Origin: PALSA-1006 sp041660815
Lineage (GTDB): Bacteria > Pseudomonadota > Gammaproteobacteria > Burkholderiales > Gallionellaceae
Reading direction: 5' to 3'
Length of the DNA: 64,000 nt
Assembly (NCBI GenBank): GCA_041660815.1
Contig: JBAZVN010000010.1
Coordinates: 90,589 to 154,588, forward strand
In this document: piece after piece, positions 50,345 through 59,245 of the stretch
Numbering within the stretch: position 1 is the stretch's first letter
Layout of the letters: each line of letters opens with the position of its first letter
Program-made: the position numbers and the translations under genes
The notes under the pieces: generated by a model
What the model was told of the DNA's origin: nothing
The model's input: only the letters and a program-made list of their open reading frames with translations
Databases searched by the model: none

Positions 50345-52897
50345 ATGGGCACAAATTTTGTAATCCGCAAAGTGGCTGTACTCGGTGCCGGTGTGATGGG
50401 CGCACAGATCGCGGCACATCTGGTGAATGCCAATGTTGAAACCTTGTTGTTTGAACTGCCTGCGCAAGAGGATGCTAAAAATAGCAATGTAAACAAAGCA
50501 TTAGATAGTCTCAAGAAGCTTGAACCGGCGCCTATCGCCAGTCCCGCAAAAATAGCTTTCATTCAGCCCGCCAACTACGAACAGCATCTGGAAAAATTGC
50601 GCGAATGCGATCTGGTGATCGAAGCTATCGCCGAGCGCATGGATTGGAAATCCGACTTGTACCGCAAGGTCGCACCATTTTTGAACGAGCGCGCCATCTT
50701 CGCCAGCAACACCTCCGGCCTGTCTATCAATAAATTGGCCGAAGCTTTTCCGGAAAATCTGCGCCACCGTTTCTGCGGCATCCACTTTTTTAACCCGCCG
50801 CGTTATATGCATCTGGTCGAGCTGATTGCGTGCACCGGCACGGATGCGCCGCTGCTCGACCAACTGGAAACTTTTCTGGTCTCCACGCTGGGCAAAGGCG
50901 TGGTGCGTGCCAAAGATACGCCCAACTTTATTGCCAACCGCATCGGTGTGTTCTCCATGCTCGCCACCAAGCACCACGCTGCCGCGTTCAACCTCGGTTT
51001 CGACATGGTGGACGCGCTCACCGGGCGTTATCTCGGTCGCCCCAAGAGCGCCACTTTCCGCACGCTCGACGTGGTTGGCCTCGACGTGTTTGCCCATGTG
51101 GTCAACACCATGCGCGAAAACCTCACTGAAGATCCGTGGCACCGGCATTTTGAATTGCCGAGCTGGTTTGGCTATCTCGTCGATCAGGGATCGTTGGGGC
51201 AGAAAAGCAAGAAGGGCATTTACCAGAAGATCGGCAAAGAGATTCACGTGCTCGACCTGCATACCCAAGAATACCGTCTCTCCGACGCCAAGGTGGACGA
51301 AGCGGTAAAAGAAATATTGCGCGAACGCGATTGGGCGAAAAAGCTCGCCGGTTTGCGAAATATCCAACATCCGCAAGCGCAATTTTTATGGGCGACCTTT
51401 CGTGATGTTTTCCATTACTGTGCCCTGCAATTGGAACACATCGCCGACAACGCACGCGATGTCGATTTCGCCGTGCGCTGGGGTTTTGGCTGGGATAACG
51501 GCCCGTTTGAGATCTGGCAAGCTGCGGGCTGGCAACAAGTGGCAGGTTGGATTACTGCCGACATCGCGGCAGGCAAAGCGATGGCGAGTGCGCCGCTGCC
51601 GGACTGGGCGACTGAACCTGATCGGGTTGGAGTGCATAGCGGGCAATGTTCATATTCACCCTCTCCCCTAACCCCTCTCCCGCAAGCGGGAGAGGGAGGA
51701 GCGCAGCGGAGGGAGAGGGGCGGTGTTTATCAACCCCGCTCCCAACTCCCCGTGTACCGCCGCCAACCCTACCCCGACCACCTGCTCGGCGAAGAGCGCC
51801 ACTACGGCGAAACCGTGTTCGAGACCAAGGAAATTCGCCTGTGGCACACGGGCGACAACATCGCCATTCTCAGCTTCAAGAGCAAAATGCACACCGTCAG
51901 CAACGAAGTGCTGGACGGCATCCTGCGCGCGGTGGATGAAGCCGAAGCGCATTTCAGCGCACTCATTCTGTGGCAGACCGAGCCGCCGTTCTCGGTGGGC
52001 GCGAACCTGTTGCAACTGATGCAGGGTGTGCAGGAACCCGCACAGGATGCCGGGTTGCTGGGCAAACTTAAAGGTGCGGTAAACCGCGTCAAATATACCG
52101 TTGCGGGTCACGGCGGAATCGGTGATGTGATCAACGCCGCTATCGGCAACGTGCCGCATGTCGAAGTCGTCGTCGCCAAATTTCAGCAAACCTCGCAACG
52201 CCTCAAGTATGCGCAGGTGCCTACTATCGCCGCAGTGGATGGCTTGGCGCTCGGCGGTGGCTGCGAATTTTCCATTCACTGCACGCGCATCGTCGCCACG
52301 CTGGAAAGTTACATCGGCCTGGTCGAAGTCGGCGTCGGTCTGCTGCCCGCCGGTGGCGGCTGCAAAGAAATGGCGCAACGCGCGGCGCAGGAAGCGCAAC
52401 GTTTTGCCAACGACAACCGCGTGGATGTTTTTCCTTTTGTGCGCCGTTACTTCCAAAATATCGCCATGGGCGAAGTCTCCAAAAGTGCCGAGCTGGCGCG
52501 TGAAATGGGCTACCTAAGAGCGTCCGATCGCATCGTGATGAATCGGTTTGAGTTGCTGCATATCGCCAAGGAAGAAGCTAAAGCGCTAACCGCAACCGCT
52601 TACCGCCCTCCGTTACATCAACGCCAGATTGCCGTCGCCGGACGTACCGGCATCGCCACCCTCAAAGCCGCGATGATCAATATGCGCGAAGGCGGCTTCA
52701 TCTCCGAGCACGACTACAACATCGGCTGCCGCGTCGCAGAAACCATGTGCGGCGGTGATGTGGAAGCGGGGAGTCTGGTGGATGAAGATTGGCTGCTTGA
52801 TCTGGAGCGCAAGAACTTTATGGAGTTGCTCGCGACCGAGAAGACGCAGGCGCGGATTGAGCATATGTTGAAGAACGGGAAGCCGTTGAGGAATTGA
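50345..52897 (+). CDS. fadB: 3-hydroxyacyl-CoA dehydrogenase / enoyl-CoA hydratase fusion with in-frame REP insert
   Basis: 850 residues. The dehydrogenase half comes first: NAD loop VLGAGVMGAQIAAHLVNANV (10-29), FCGIHFFNPPRYMHLVELI with the catalytic His near 142, then two C-terminal dehydrogenase domains. The crotonase half lies at the C-terminus (ILSFKSKMHTVSNEVLDGIL, VDGLALGGGCEFSIHCTRIV, VGLLPAGGGCKEM). It carries out hydration and NAD-dependent oxidation in beta-oxidation. Residues about 438-460 (PLTPLPQAGEGGAQRRERGG) are encoded by a palindromic REP element and sit in the linker between the two halves, so the enzyme may still work. The partner thiolase is 1.8 kb downstream. Confidence 0.93.
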   Translation: MGTNFVIRKVAVLGAGVMGAQIAAHLVNANVETLLFELPAQEDAKNSNVNKALDSLKKLEPAPIASPAKIAFIQPANYEQHLEKLRECDLVIEAIAERMDWKSDLYRKVAPFLNERAIFASNTSGLSINKLAEAFPENLRHRFCGIHFFNPPRYMHLVELIACTGTDAPLLDQLETFLVSTLGKGVVRAKDTPNFIANRIGVFSMLATKHHAAAFNLGFDMVDALTGRYLGRPKSATFRTLDVVGLDVFAHVVNTMRENLTEDPWHRHFELPSWFGYLVDQGSLGQKSKKGIYQKIGKEIHVLDLHTQEYRLSDAKVDEAVKEILRERDWAKKLAGLRNIQHPQAQFLWATFRDVFHYCALQLEHIADNARDVDFAVRWGFGWDNGPFEIWQAAGWQQVAGWITADIAAGKAMASAPLPDWATEPDRVGVHSGQCSYSPSPLTPLPQAGEGGAQRRERGGVYQPRSQLPVYRRQPYPDHLLGEERHYGETVFETKEIRLWHTGDNIAILSFKSKMHTVSNEVLDGILRAVDEAEAHFSALILWQTEPPFSVGANLLQLMQGVQEPAQDAGLLGKLKGAVNRVKYTVAGHGGIGDVINAAIGNVPHVEVVVAKFQQTSQRLKYAQVPTIAAVDGLALGGGCEFSIHCTRIVATLESYIGLVEVGVGLLPAGGGCKEMAQRAAQEAQRFANDNRVDVFPFVRRYFQNIAMGEVSKSAELAREMGYLRASDRIVMNRFELLHIAKEEAKALTATAYRPPLHQRQIAVAGRTGIATLKAAMINMREGGFISEHDYNIGCRVAETMCGGDVEAGSLVDEDWLLDLERKNFMELLATEKTQARIEHMLKNGKPLRN
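51656..51723. repeat. REP/BIME-like element inside fadB
   Basis: Inner perfect arms CCCTCTCCCGC (51673-51683) and GCGGGAGAGGG (51686-51696) with an AA loop, flanked by outer CCCTCTCCC (51659) and GGGAGAGGGG (51711-51720) arms. This CCCTCTCCC-type palindrome is a frequent dispersed repeat. It keeps the reading frame open through fadB. Confidence 0.88.
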
Positions 52898-52901
52898 TAC
52901 G

Positions 52902-53606
52902 GTGAAAAGAAAGAAGCATTACGAAAAAATCATTTCCTGCTTGGCATCTAATTATAAGCAGCCGATAGCTGTTCTAGTTGAACGTCTATTGGCAGTTCAA
53001 TTGCCCGAGCAGCCCGATGGCAAGTCACGTGAGTCGGAAGTGGACTATGCTATTGCTTTGATAACATTGTTGGTGCTTCAGTTTGAGTCGTTGTTATCAA
53101 GAGCAAGGCATTTTGATAAGGATACGAAAGAAAAATACGCAATGCAGTGGATGGTGTCACTGAATGACACTGCTTTAGACTCGATTATTAAGAGGCTCAA
53201 TGAGGTCTATTTTTTGAGAAATGCAATAGCTCATAACCATATTTGGAGTTATACCCAACATTGGGAAGAAGGCAAGGCGTATTACTCAAACTTTGATTTG
53301 AATTTTGCTTGGCAAAGTAGTGAAAAGGAATTCAAGAAAATCGTTGGTGGCAAGTTACCTTACCAATTTCTTCCGTCCACGAGATTGTTAGGCTTGGTAG
53401 TAGTTCCCGATTTTATTGGTCGCAAAGATGTGGCGATAGTTTTTAAGACGATTAAGGATGTGCTTGATATTCTCTATAAGGCCGGCCACATCGATAGTGG
53501 TTCCGGGCGACCTACTGTTCGCTTTAATGATAAGTTAAGTTATTCATTTTGGAGTTTGATAGGGCAGATTCAGCGCTCTTATATTTCGCAATCACGCGGT
53601 AAGTAG
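52902..53606 (+). CDS. HEPN-like protein of unknown function
   Basis: 234 residues from GTG 52902, four bases after fadB. The central part is all-helical and carries FLRNAIAHNHIW, an R-N-x3-H motif (Arg106, His111) characteristic of HEPN RNases and toxins. An acidic helix (DYAIALITLLVLQFESLLSRARHFD) precedes it. Codon use and base composition are clearly more AT-rich than in fadB and fadA, which suggests horizontal acquisition. I do not recognise the exact family. It might cut RNA, with the following nuclease gene as partner, but this is not shown by the sequence. Confidence 0.65.
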   Translation: MKRKKHYEKIISCLASNYKQPIAVLVERLLAVQLPEQPDGKSRESEVDYAIALITLLVLQFESLLSRARHFDKDTKEKYAMQWMVSLNDTALDSIIKRLNEVYFLRNAIAHNHIWSYTQHWEEGKAYYSNFDLNFAWQSSEKEFKKIVGGKLPYQFLPSTRLLGLVVVPDFIGRKDVAIVFKTIKDVLDILYKAGHIDSGSGRPTVRFNDKLSYSFWSLIGQIQRSYISQSRGK

Positions 53607-53640
53607 GGGACGTGCCGCCATTTGATATCCGTAAACTAAT

Positions 53641-54660
53641 ATGACCACACCCCTTAACCCACAATCCGATTTCAACGAGATCACGCAATTGATCCACGCC
53701 GCGCGGCAGCGTGCGGTGCTGGCGGTGAATACAGCGTTGATCGACTTGTATTGGCAGGTGGGGCAGTTCATCAGCCGCAAGATTGCGCAGGCGGAATGGG
53801 GCGACGGGGTGGTGGCGCAACTGGCCGAGCATTTGGCGCAAACTCAGCCGGGGCTGCGCGGATTTACCTCGCGCAACTTGTTTCGGATGCGGCAGTTTTA
53901 TGAGGCTTACCGCGATGAAAAATTAGTGACAGCACTGCTGACACAATTGCCGTGGACACATAACCTCATCATTCTCAATCAGAGTAAGTCCCCGGAGGAG
54001 CGGGAGTTTTACCTGCGGTTGGCTATTCGTGAAAAGTGGGGCAGCCGTGAATTGGAGCGTCAGCTCAAAACCGCTTTGTTTGAGCGGACTGTGCTCAGTC
54101 CTATAAAAGTGTCACCACTGCTGTCACAAATTCATTCCGATGCCATGAGTGTGTTTAAAGACAGCTACATGGTCGAATTTCTCGATCTGCCGCAAGGTCA
54201 TGCCGAATCTGATTTGCACCAAGGTTTGTTGCAGCGTCTCAAAGAATTCTTGAGCGAGTTGGGGCGGGATTTTTGTTTTGTGGGCAGCGAATATCCGCTG
54301 CAAGTTGGCGGGCGTGACTTTGCGCTTGATCTGCTATTTTTCCATCGCGGGTTGAATTGTTTGGTCGCTATCGAGCTGAAGGTCGGGCGGTTTGAGCCGG
54401 AGTATCTGGGTAAGCTGAGCTTTTATCTTGAAGCGCTTGATCGCGATGTAAAGAAAGCGCACGAACAGCCTGCCATTGGTGTGCTGCTGTGTGCGAGTAA
54501 GGATGATGAGGTGGTGGAATACGCCTTGAGCCGCAGCCTTTCTCCAGCGCTGATCGCGGAGTATCAAACGCAGTTGCCGGATAAGGCGTTGCTGCAAGCC
54601 AAGCTACATGAGTTCTATTTGCAGAATGCGCCGGATGAAGATTCGGGAAACGAAAAGTGA
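53641..54660 (+). CDS. DUF1016/YhcG-type PDDEXK nuclease family protein
   Basis: 339 residues. The N-terminal DUF1016_N domain has QRAVLAVNTALIDLYWQVGQ, FTSRNLFRMRQFYEAY and the TQLPWTHNLIILNQSKSPEE motif. The C-terminal PDDEXK domain has GGRDFALDLLFFHRGLNCLV and AIELKVGRFEPEYLGKL (the D...ExK core). YhcG-like proteins are predicted endonucleases, sometimes found near restriction or defence genes. Here the gene lies between fadB and fadA, close to a HEPN-like gene. Confidence 0.93.
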   Translation: MTTPLNPQSDFNEITQLIHAARQRAVLAVNTALIDLYWQVGQFISRKIAQAEWGDGVVAQLAEHLAQTQPGLRGFTSRNLFRMRQFYEAYRDEKLVTALLTQLPWTHNLIILNQSKSPEEREFYLRLAIREKWGSRELERQLKTALFERTVLSPIKVSPLLSQIHSDAMSVFKDSYMVEFLDLPQGHAESDLHQGLLQRLKEFLSELGRDFCFVGSEYPLQVGGRDFALDLLFFHRGLNCLVAIELKVGRFEPEYLGKLSFYLEALDRDVKKAHEQPAIGVLLCASKDDEVVEYALSRSLSPALIAEYQTQLPDKALLQAKLHEFYLQNAPDEDSGNEK

Positions 54661-54670
54661 GGAGGGAATC

Positions 54671-55870
54671 ATGAGCAAACAAGTCCAGGAAGCCTACATC
54701 GTCGCCGCCACGCGCACGCCGGTGGGCAAAGCGCCGCGTGGGATGTTTCGCAATACGCGCCCCGACGATTTGCTGGCGCATGTGTTGAAGAGTGTGCTGG
54801 CGCAGGCGCCGTCGCTCGACCCGGCCAGCATCGGCGATGTGATTGTTGGCTGTGCGATGCCGGAGGCGGAGCAGGGGATGAATGTGGCGCGCATCGCGCT
54901 GCTGTTGGCGGGGTTGCCGGATACGGTGCCGGGGCTGACGGTGAATCGTTTTTGCTCTTCCGGCTTGCAGGCGGTGGCGCTGGCGGCGGATCGCATCCGG
55001 TTGGGCGAGGCCGAGGTGATGCTGGCGGCGGGCGTGGAGAGCATGAGTATGGTGCCGATGATGGGCAACAAGATCGCGTTTAATCCCGCGATCTTTGAGC
55101 ACAACGAGCATTACGGCATCGCTTACGGCATGGGGCTGACGGCGGAGAAGGTGGCGGAGCGCTGGAAGGTTTCGCGCGATGCGCAGGATGCGTTTGCGTT
55201 GCAGAGCCATCAGCGCGCGATTGCGGCGATCAACAGCGGTGAATTTAACGATGAGATTTCGCCGTTCCACATCAGCGAGCATGTGCCGGATTTGTTTAAG
55301 CGCGAAGTGAAGGAGAGGGCGCGCGAGGCGGCACAGGACGAAGGGCCGCGCGCGGATACTTCGCTGGAGGCGCTGGGTAAACTCAAGACGGTATTCGCAC
55401 AACGCGGCTCGGTGACGGCTGGCAACAGTTCGCAGATGTCGGACGGCGCGGGCGCGGTGTTGCTATGCTCCGAGTCCGCATTGAAGCGCTACAACCTCAC
55501 GCCAATCGGTAAGTTTTTGGGCTTCAGCGTGGCGGGCGTGCCGCCGGAAATTATGGGTATCGGCCCGAAAGAGGCAATTCCGCGCGTTTTGCAGCAAACG
55601 GGTTTGAGTTTGCAGGACATGGGTTGGATCGAGCTCAATGAGGCGTTTGCCGCACAATCGCTGGCGGTGATCAATGACATCGGCCTTGATTCGGCCATCG
55701 TCAATCCGCTCGGTGGTGCCATTGCCTTGGGGCATCCGCTCGGCGCGACCGGGGCGATTCGCACGGCCACGTTGCTGCATGGTCTACGCCGTCGCAAGCA
55801 GAAGTACGGCATGGTGACGATGTGCATCGGCACGGGGATGGGCGCAGCGGGGATTTTTGAAGCGTTATAA
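54671..55870 (+). CDS. fadA: acetyl-CoA C-acyltransferase (thiolase) FadA-like
   Basis: 399 residues from ATG 54671 (GGAGGG upstream). Catalytic Cys in NRFCSSGLQAVAL, His in NPLGGAIALGHPLGATGAI and the second Cys in CIGTGMGAAGIF. It cleaves 3-ketoacyl-CoA, completing the beta-oxidation cycle with the FadB-type fusion. The normal fadB-fadA adjacency is broken by the two nuclease-like genes. The GC content returns to the high level of fadB. Confidence 0.96.
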   Translation: MSKQVQEAYIVAATRTPVGKAPRGMFRNTRPDDLLAHVLKSVLAQAPSLDPASIGDVIVGCAMPEAEQGMNVARIALLLAGLPDTVPGLTVNRFCSSGLQAVALAADRIRLGEAEVMLAAGVESMSMVPMMGNKIAFNPAIFEHNEHYGIAYGMGLTAEKVAERWKVSRDAQDAFALQSHQRAIAAINSGEFNDEISPFHISEHVPDLFKREVKERAREAAQDEGPRADTSLEALGKLKTVFAQRGSVTAGNSSQMSDGAGAVLLCSESALKRYNLTPIGKFLGFSVAGVPPEIMGIGPKEAIPRVLQQTGLSLQDMGWIELNEAFAAQSLAVINDIGLDSAIVNPLGGAIALGHPLGATGAIRTATLLHGLRRRKQKYGMVTMCIGTGMGAAGIFEAL

Positions 55871-55905
55871 TCCCGATTACAAGTTTTATAGATAAAGGAA
55901 TTTTT

Positions 55906-56469
55906 GTGAATAAATTGTTTTTAATCATTACATTATGTTTTTCTTTGCAAGCATCAGCGCTGGAAATTGAGGGTGCAAAGTTTGCCGAGAGCATCAAGGT
56001 AGAAAATGCCACTTTGGTTTTAAATAGCGCAGGAACGCGCAAAATAGTATTTTTTAAAATGTATGCGATCGGTTTGTATCTCGCTGAAAAACAGTCCAAT
56101 GCAGATTTGATATTGGCCGATTCCCAGTCCAAACGCATTGCTTTGAGTGTGTTGGTGGATGACGGTGAAACACAGCGCTTTTTAAATGGCTTCCGCAGAG
56201 GCATTGAAAAAAATCACTCGGAAGCCCAATTGGCCGCATTGAGCGAGCGGTTGGCTAACTTCGATAAGCTATTTTCCCCGGTAAAAACCGTCAAAAAATA
56301 TGATGTCGTTAGCTTTGATTGGTTGCCGAATGAAGGTACGCGCGTTGCGCTTAATGGTGCCGAACTGGGGGAAATTGCAGGTGAAGATTTTTATCGGGCC
56401 TTGTTATCAATTTGGCTTGGCAATAAGCCGGTGAGTGATGATCTGAAGCGAAATTTGCTATCACATTGA
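55906..56469 (+). CDS. chalcone isomerase-like exported protein, first copy
   Basis: 187 residues with a Sec signal (cleavage near ASALE). It resembles the bacterial chalcone-isomerase-like domain (Chalcone_3): GAKFAESIKVENATLVLNSA, GTRKIVFFKMYAIGLYLAEK, LNGFRRGIEKNHSEAQLAAL and FYRALLSIWLGNKPVSDDLK. These proteins lack flavonoid isomerase activity as far as known; a periplasmic lipid-binding or other role is possible. It follows fadA by 35 bases and overlaps the next copy's region. Confidence 0.88.
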   Translation: MNKLFLIITLCFSLQASALEIEGAKFAESIKVENATLVLNSAGTRKIVFFKMYAIGLYLAEKQSNADLILADSQSKRIALSVLVDDGETQRFLNGFRRGIEKNHSEAQLAALSERLANFDKLFSPVKTVKKYDVVSFDWLPNEGTRVALNGAELGEIAGEDFYRALLSIWLGNKPVSDDLKRNLLSH

Positions 56470-56507
56470 TTAATAAGGATTTTTATTGTAAATTAAAGGG
56501 GCCGGGT

Positions 56508-57095
56508 ATGGTTCGAGCAGGGTGGATAATGGTGCTGGCTTTATTCTGCGCCACTGCTGGTGCGCAAGAAGTAAGCACCGTTCAGAAAGCGAATAAAAGC
56601 CAATTTTCCGAACAATCCTGGGTATTAAACGGGGTGGGTTCGCGGGTGATGGCGGGTATTTTTCATGTATATGAAATTGCTTTGTACCTGCCTCATGAGC
56701 ATTCTGTGGTGGTGGAAATATTGGACGAGGACTTGCCCAAGCGGGTTGCTTTAACCTTCAACGTAGATGTGAAAAGCGCGCAACTGCTAGAGGTGACCTA
56801 TAAGGTGATGTCAGAAAATCATACGGTTGAAGAATTGCAGAAAGCGGAAGCGGGCTGGCAGGAGTTTTCAATGTTATTTTCCGGGGTTAAAGAAATTCAT
56901 AGAAACGACCAAATTAGATTGGATTTTGCCAACGCAAGCGGAACTCAAGTCAGTTTAAATGGACGCGATTTGGGGCGGGTAAACGACCGTGGGTTTATGC
57001 GAGCTTTCCTGAAAATATGGCTGGGAGAGCGTCCAGTGCAGGCAAATCTGAAAGAGAAATTGCTAGGTTTAAAAAAAATTAGTCGCAATGAATAA
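56508..57095 (+). CDS. chalcone isomerase-like exported protein, second copy
   Basis: 195 residues from ATG 56508 (AAAGGGG before it); a TTG at 56466 overlapping the previous stop is a poorer start. A Sec signal (cleavage near AGAQE) is followed by GVGSRVMAGIFHVYEIALYL, VALTFNVDVKSAQLLEVTYK and FMRAFLKIWLGERPVQANLK, the same Chalcone_3 domain as the gene upstream but diverged. It probably arose by tandem duplication. Its 3' end overlaps the ATP-grasp gene by eight bases. Confidence 0.88.
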   Translation: MVRAGWIMVLALFCATAGAQEVSTVQKANKSQFSEQSWVLNGVGSRVMAGIFHVYEIALYLPHEHSVVVEILDEDLPKRVALTFNVDVKSAQLLEVTYKVMSENHTVEELQKAEAGWQEFSMLFSGVKEIHRNDQIRLDFANASGTQVSLNGRDLGRVNDRGFMRAFLKIWLGERPVQANLKEKLLGLKKISRNE

Positions 57096-58269
57096 TTCTA
57101 CATTACATATCGATCATGGCGCTTTGCAGCAGTTACTTGCCGCACAGGGCTCAGCTTTTGTTGATAGCCTGACCGAGCGCCATGCACATTTATTTGCGGA
57201 TGTGCCGGTCGTTATTTCTGCTTCCGCACTTGCGCAAATGCGGGAAGTTATCGCGGCAATCGAGCAGGTGGTTGATAACCCGGCATGGATCAACTCGAAT
57301 GACTATCTAAAATGCAAAGGCGTATTTTTTGGTTATGATTTTCATATCAACAGTGAAGGTGCGCATCTGATTGAAATCAACACCAATGCCGGCGGGGCTT
57401 TTCTGAATGCGATTTTATTGCAGAGTCAGCTGGGTGCAAAATTACCCGGTGACGGGATTTCAAGCGAAGCATTGCGGCCGGAAATTATCGAAATGTTTCG
57501 CAATGAGTGGCGCTTGGAGCACGGCGATCTTCCGCTAAAAACGATTGCAATTATTGATGAAGCGCCGCTCACGCAATATCTTTACCCCGAGTTTATTCTG
57601 GCGCAGCGGTGGTTTGAACAGGCGGGAATTCACGCCTTGATTGCCGACGCGCGTGAATTGGATGCGCGGGAAGATGGCATCTATTTAGGCAGTCAAAAAA
57701 TCGATCTTATTTATAACCGGCTGACGGATTTTTCTTTGGAAAGCTATCCCGCGCTATTGCAGGCATCTACCGGAAAGCAAGTTGTCGTTACACCGCATCC
57801 TTTTGTTTATAAACAATATTCTGATAAACGAAATTTAGTTAGGTTAACCGACGGTGATTATTTGCACTCAATTGGAGTACCTGACGCAACGATTGATATC
57901 TTGCTGCAAGGTATTCCAAAAACCACTTTGATAAGTGCAGCGGAAGCTGATAACTGGTGGCTTGCGCGCAAACATTGGTTCTTCAAACCTGTTTCTGGAT
58001 ACGGTGCCAAAGGGGCATATCGCGGCGACAAGTTAACTAAACGGGTGTTTGAGGAAATTTTAGCCGGGGATTACGTTGCGCAAAAATTAGCCGCACCGGG
58101 AGAATGTGTTGTTGTGCAAGATGAATCAGCAATTACCCTTAAATATGATGTGCGTTGCTATGTATATGACGGGAAAATTCAACTGATTGCCGCGCGCTTA
58201 TACCAGGGACAAACCACAAATTTTCGTACGGCAGGGGGCGGCTTTGGCGTGGTACGAATTACGCAATAA
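57088..58269 (+). CDS. ATP-grasp protein (glutathione-synthetase-like)
   Basis: 393 residues. Segments typical of the glutathionylspermidine/glutathione synthetase-like ATP-grasp group include FFGYDFHINSEGAHLIEINT, NAGGAFLNAILLQSQLGAKL, IDLIYNRLTDFSLES, HWFFKPVSGYGAKGAYRGDK and EILAGDYVAQKLAAPGECVV. It probably ligates a carboxylate to an amine using ATP. The substrate is unknown; I cannot assign gshB. It ends the chalcone-isomerase-like operon, suggesting a shared small-molecule pathway. Confidence 0.75.
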   Translation: MNNSTLHIDHGALQQLLAAQGSAFVDSLTERHAHLFADVPVVISASALAQMREVIAAIEQVVDNPAWINSNDYLKCKGVFFGYDFHINSEGAHLIEINTNAGGAFLNAILLQSQLGAKLPGDGISSEALRPEIIEMFRNEWRLEHGDLPLKTIAIIDEAPLTQYLYPEFILAQRWFEQAGIHALIADARELDAREDGIYLGSQKIDLIYNRLTDFSLESYPALLQASTGKQVVVTPHPFVYKQYSDKRNLVRLTDGDYLHSIGVPDATIDILLQGIPKTTLISAAEADNWWLARKHWFFKPVSGYGAKGAYRGDKLTKRVFEEILAGDYVAQKLAAPGECVVVQDESAITLKYDVRCYVYDGKIQLIAARLYQGQTTNFRTAGGGFGVVRITQ

Positions 58270-58378
58270 TATTATTTTCGATAAATAGTTTAAAGAGTAT
58301 AGACAGGCAAGGCCTCAATGAATATAATGCGCGCCGTTCTGTTGCAAGAGATGAAGTTAGTTTCCTTGCGACAAGATT

Positions 58379-58455
58379 GGAGTGGTAGTTCAGTTGGTTA
58401 GAATACCGGCCTGTCACGCCGGGGGTCGCGGGTTCGAGTCCCGTCCACTCCGCCA
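58379..58455 (+). tRNA. tRNA-Asp (GTC)
   Basis: 77 bases with the encoded CCA. Acceptor GGAGTGG pairs with CCACTCC; the TpsiC arm contains GGTTCGAGTCC; the anticodon GTC is at 58413-58415. A strong hairpin terminator follows. Confidence 0.97.
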
Positions 58456-58465
58456 ACACCCCAGT

Positions 58466-58491
58466 AAAAACGCCACTTCTGTGGCGTTTTT
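58466..58491 (+). terminator. rho-independent terminator after tRNA-Asp
   Basis: AAAAACGCCAC (58466-58476), loop TTCT, GTGGCGTTTTT (58481-58491). A GC-rich stem runs directly into five T residues, 11 bases after the tRNA end. Confidence 0.93.
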
Positions 58492-58675
58492 CATTCGTAC
58501 CTATCCGTTATATTCCCGCTATTTTAAGCTCAGTAGAGAGTTAGCCAGTTATGGCTGTGACCATACAAAAGAGGTAAGAGCAATTTGGACAAATTCTCCG
58601 TTACAAAAAGAAACAGCCAATCCGCTTAAAGCGCTTGGCTGTAGTGGTTCCCGCTGGATTGTGGTTACCTAGTCT

Positions 58676-58767
<92 letters not shown>

Positions 58768-59002
58768 GGAAGGGCGCGCAGAATAAACTAGAACGGCTTT
58801 AACTGCAATCAAAAAGCAATCAAAAAGCAATCAAAAATCGTGCTTTTGTCCAAATCCGCAGCACAATGAAGATCAGAATAAAAGTTTGTGCCCTGAGTTC
58901 GTTGTTGTCCACTGTGAAATTTTAGCCAAGCGACGCTAAAGATTCGGCTCTGCCGACCGATAACATTTCCATAACGTTGAACATTTTGAGAAGGGGAATG
59001 AG

Positions 59003-59245
59003 ATGGAAAAAATGTTGATGCAGGAGCCAAAAACAATTTTGGGGAAAATTGTGTACTACACCATTTTCAGTTTTTTTATCGTGGCAATTTTTATCATCCT
59101 ATTTTTGGCGCTGCAGGGCGTGCCAGCGCTGGGAATATATTTGCAACATCATATAGGTACAGTTAAAACTGGATATTATTTTGTGAGCGTTGTCATGGTA
59201 TTAACCCCGGCGACATTATTGTATATTCTCTTCAGCAAGCAATGA
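59003..59245 (+). CDS. small two-helix membrane protein
   Basis: 80 residues with two membrane segments (IFSFFIVAIFIILFLALQGV and YYFVSVVMVLTPATLLYILF) and short polar ends. AAGGGGAATGAG precedes the ATG. No family is recognised. It stands alone between tRNA-Ser and the secretion genes. Confidence 0.6.
   Translation: MEKMLMQEPKTILGKIVYYTIFSFFIVAIFIILFLALQGVPALGIYLQHHIGTVKTGYYFVSVVMVLTPATLLYILFSKQ

Noticed and set aside
50501..52456. Long minus-strand frames (50501-51382 and 51668-52456) opposite fadB
   Set aside because: Antisense shadows of fadB; no recognised domains.
54368..55402. 344-codon minus-strand frame across the nuclease and thiolase genes
   Set aside because: Crosses two well-supported plus-strand genes; Arg/His/Gln-rich composition marks it as antisense.
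58382..58672. 96-codon plus-strand frame overlapping tRNA-Asp
   Set aside because: Begins inside the tRNA and runs through its terminator; no family match.
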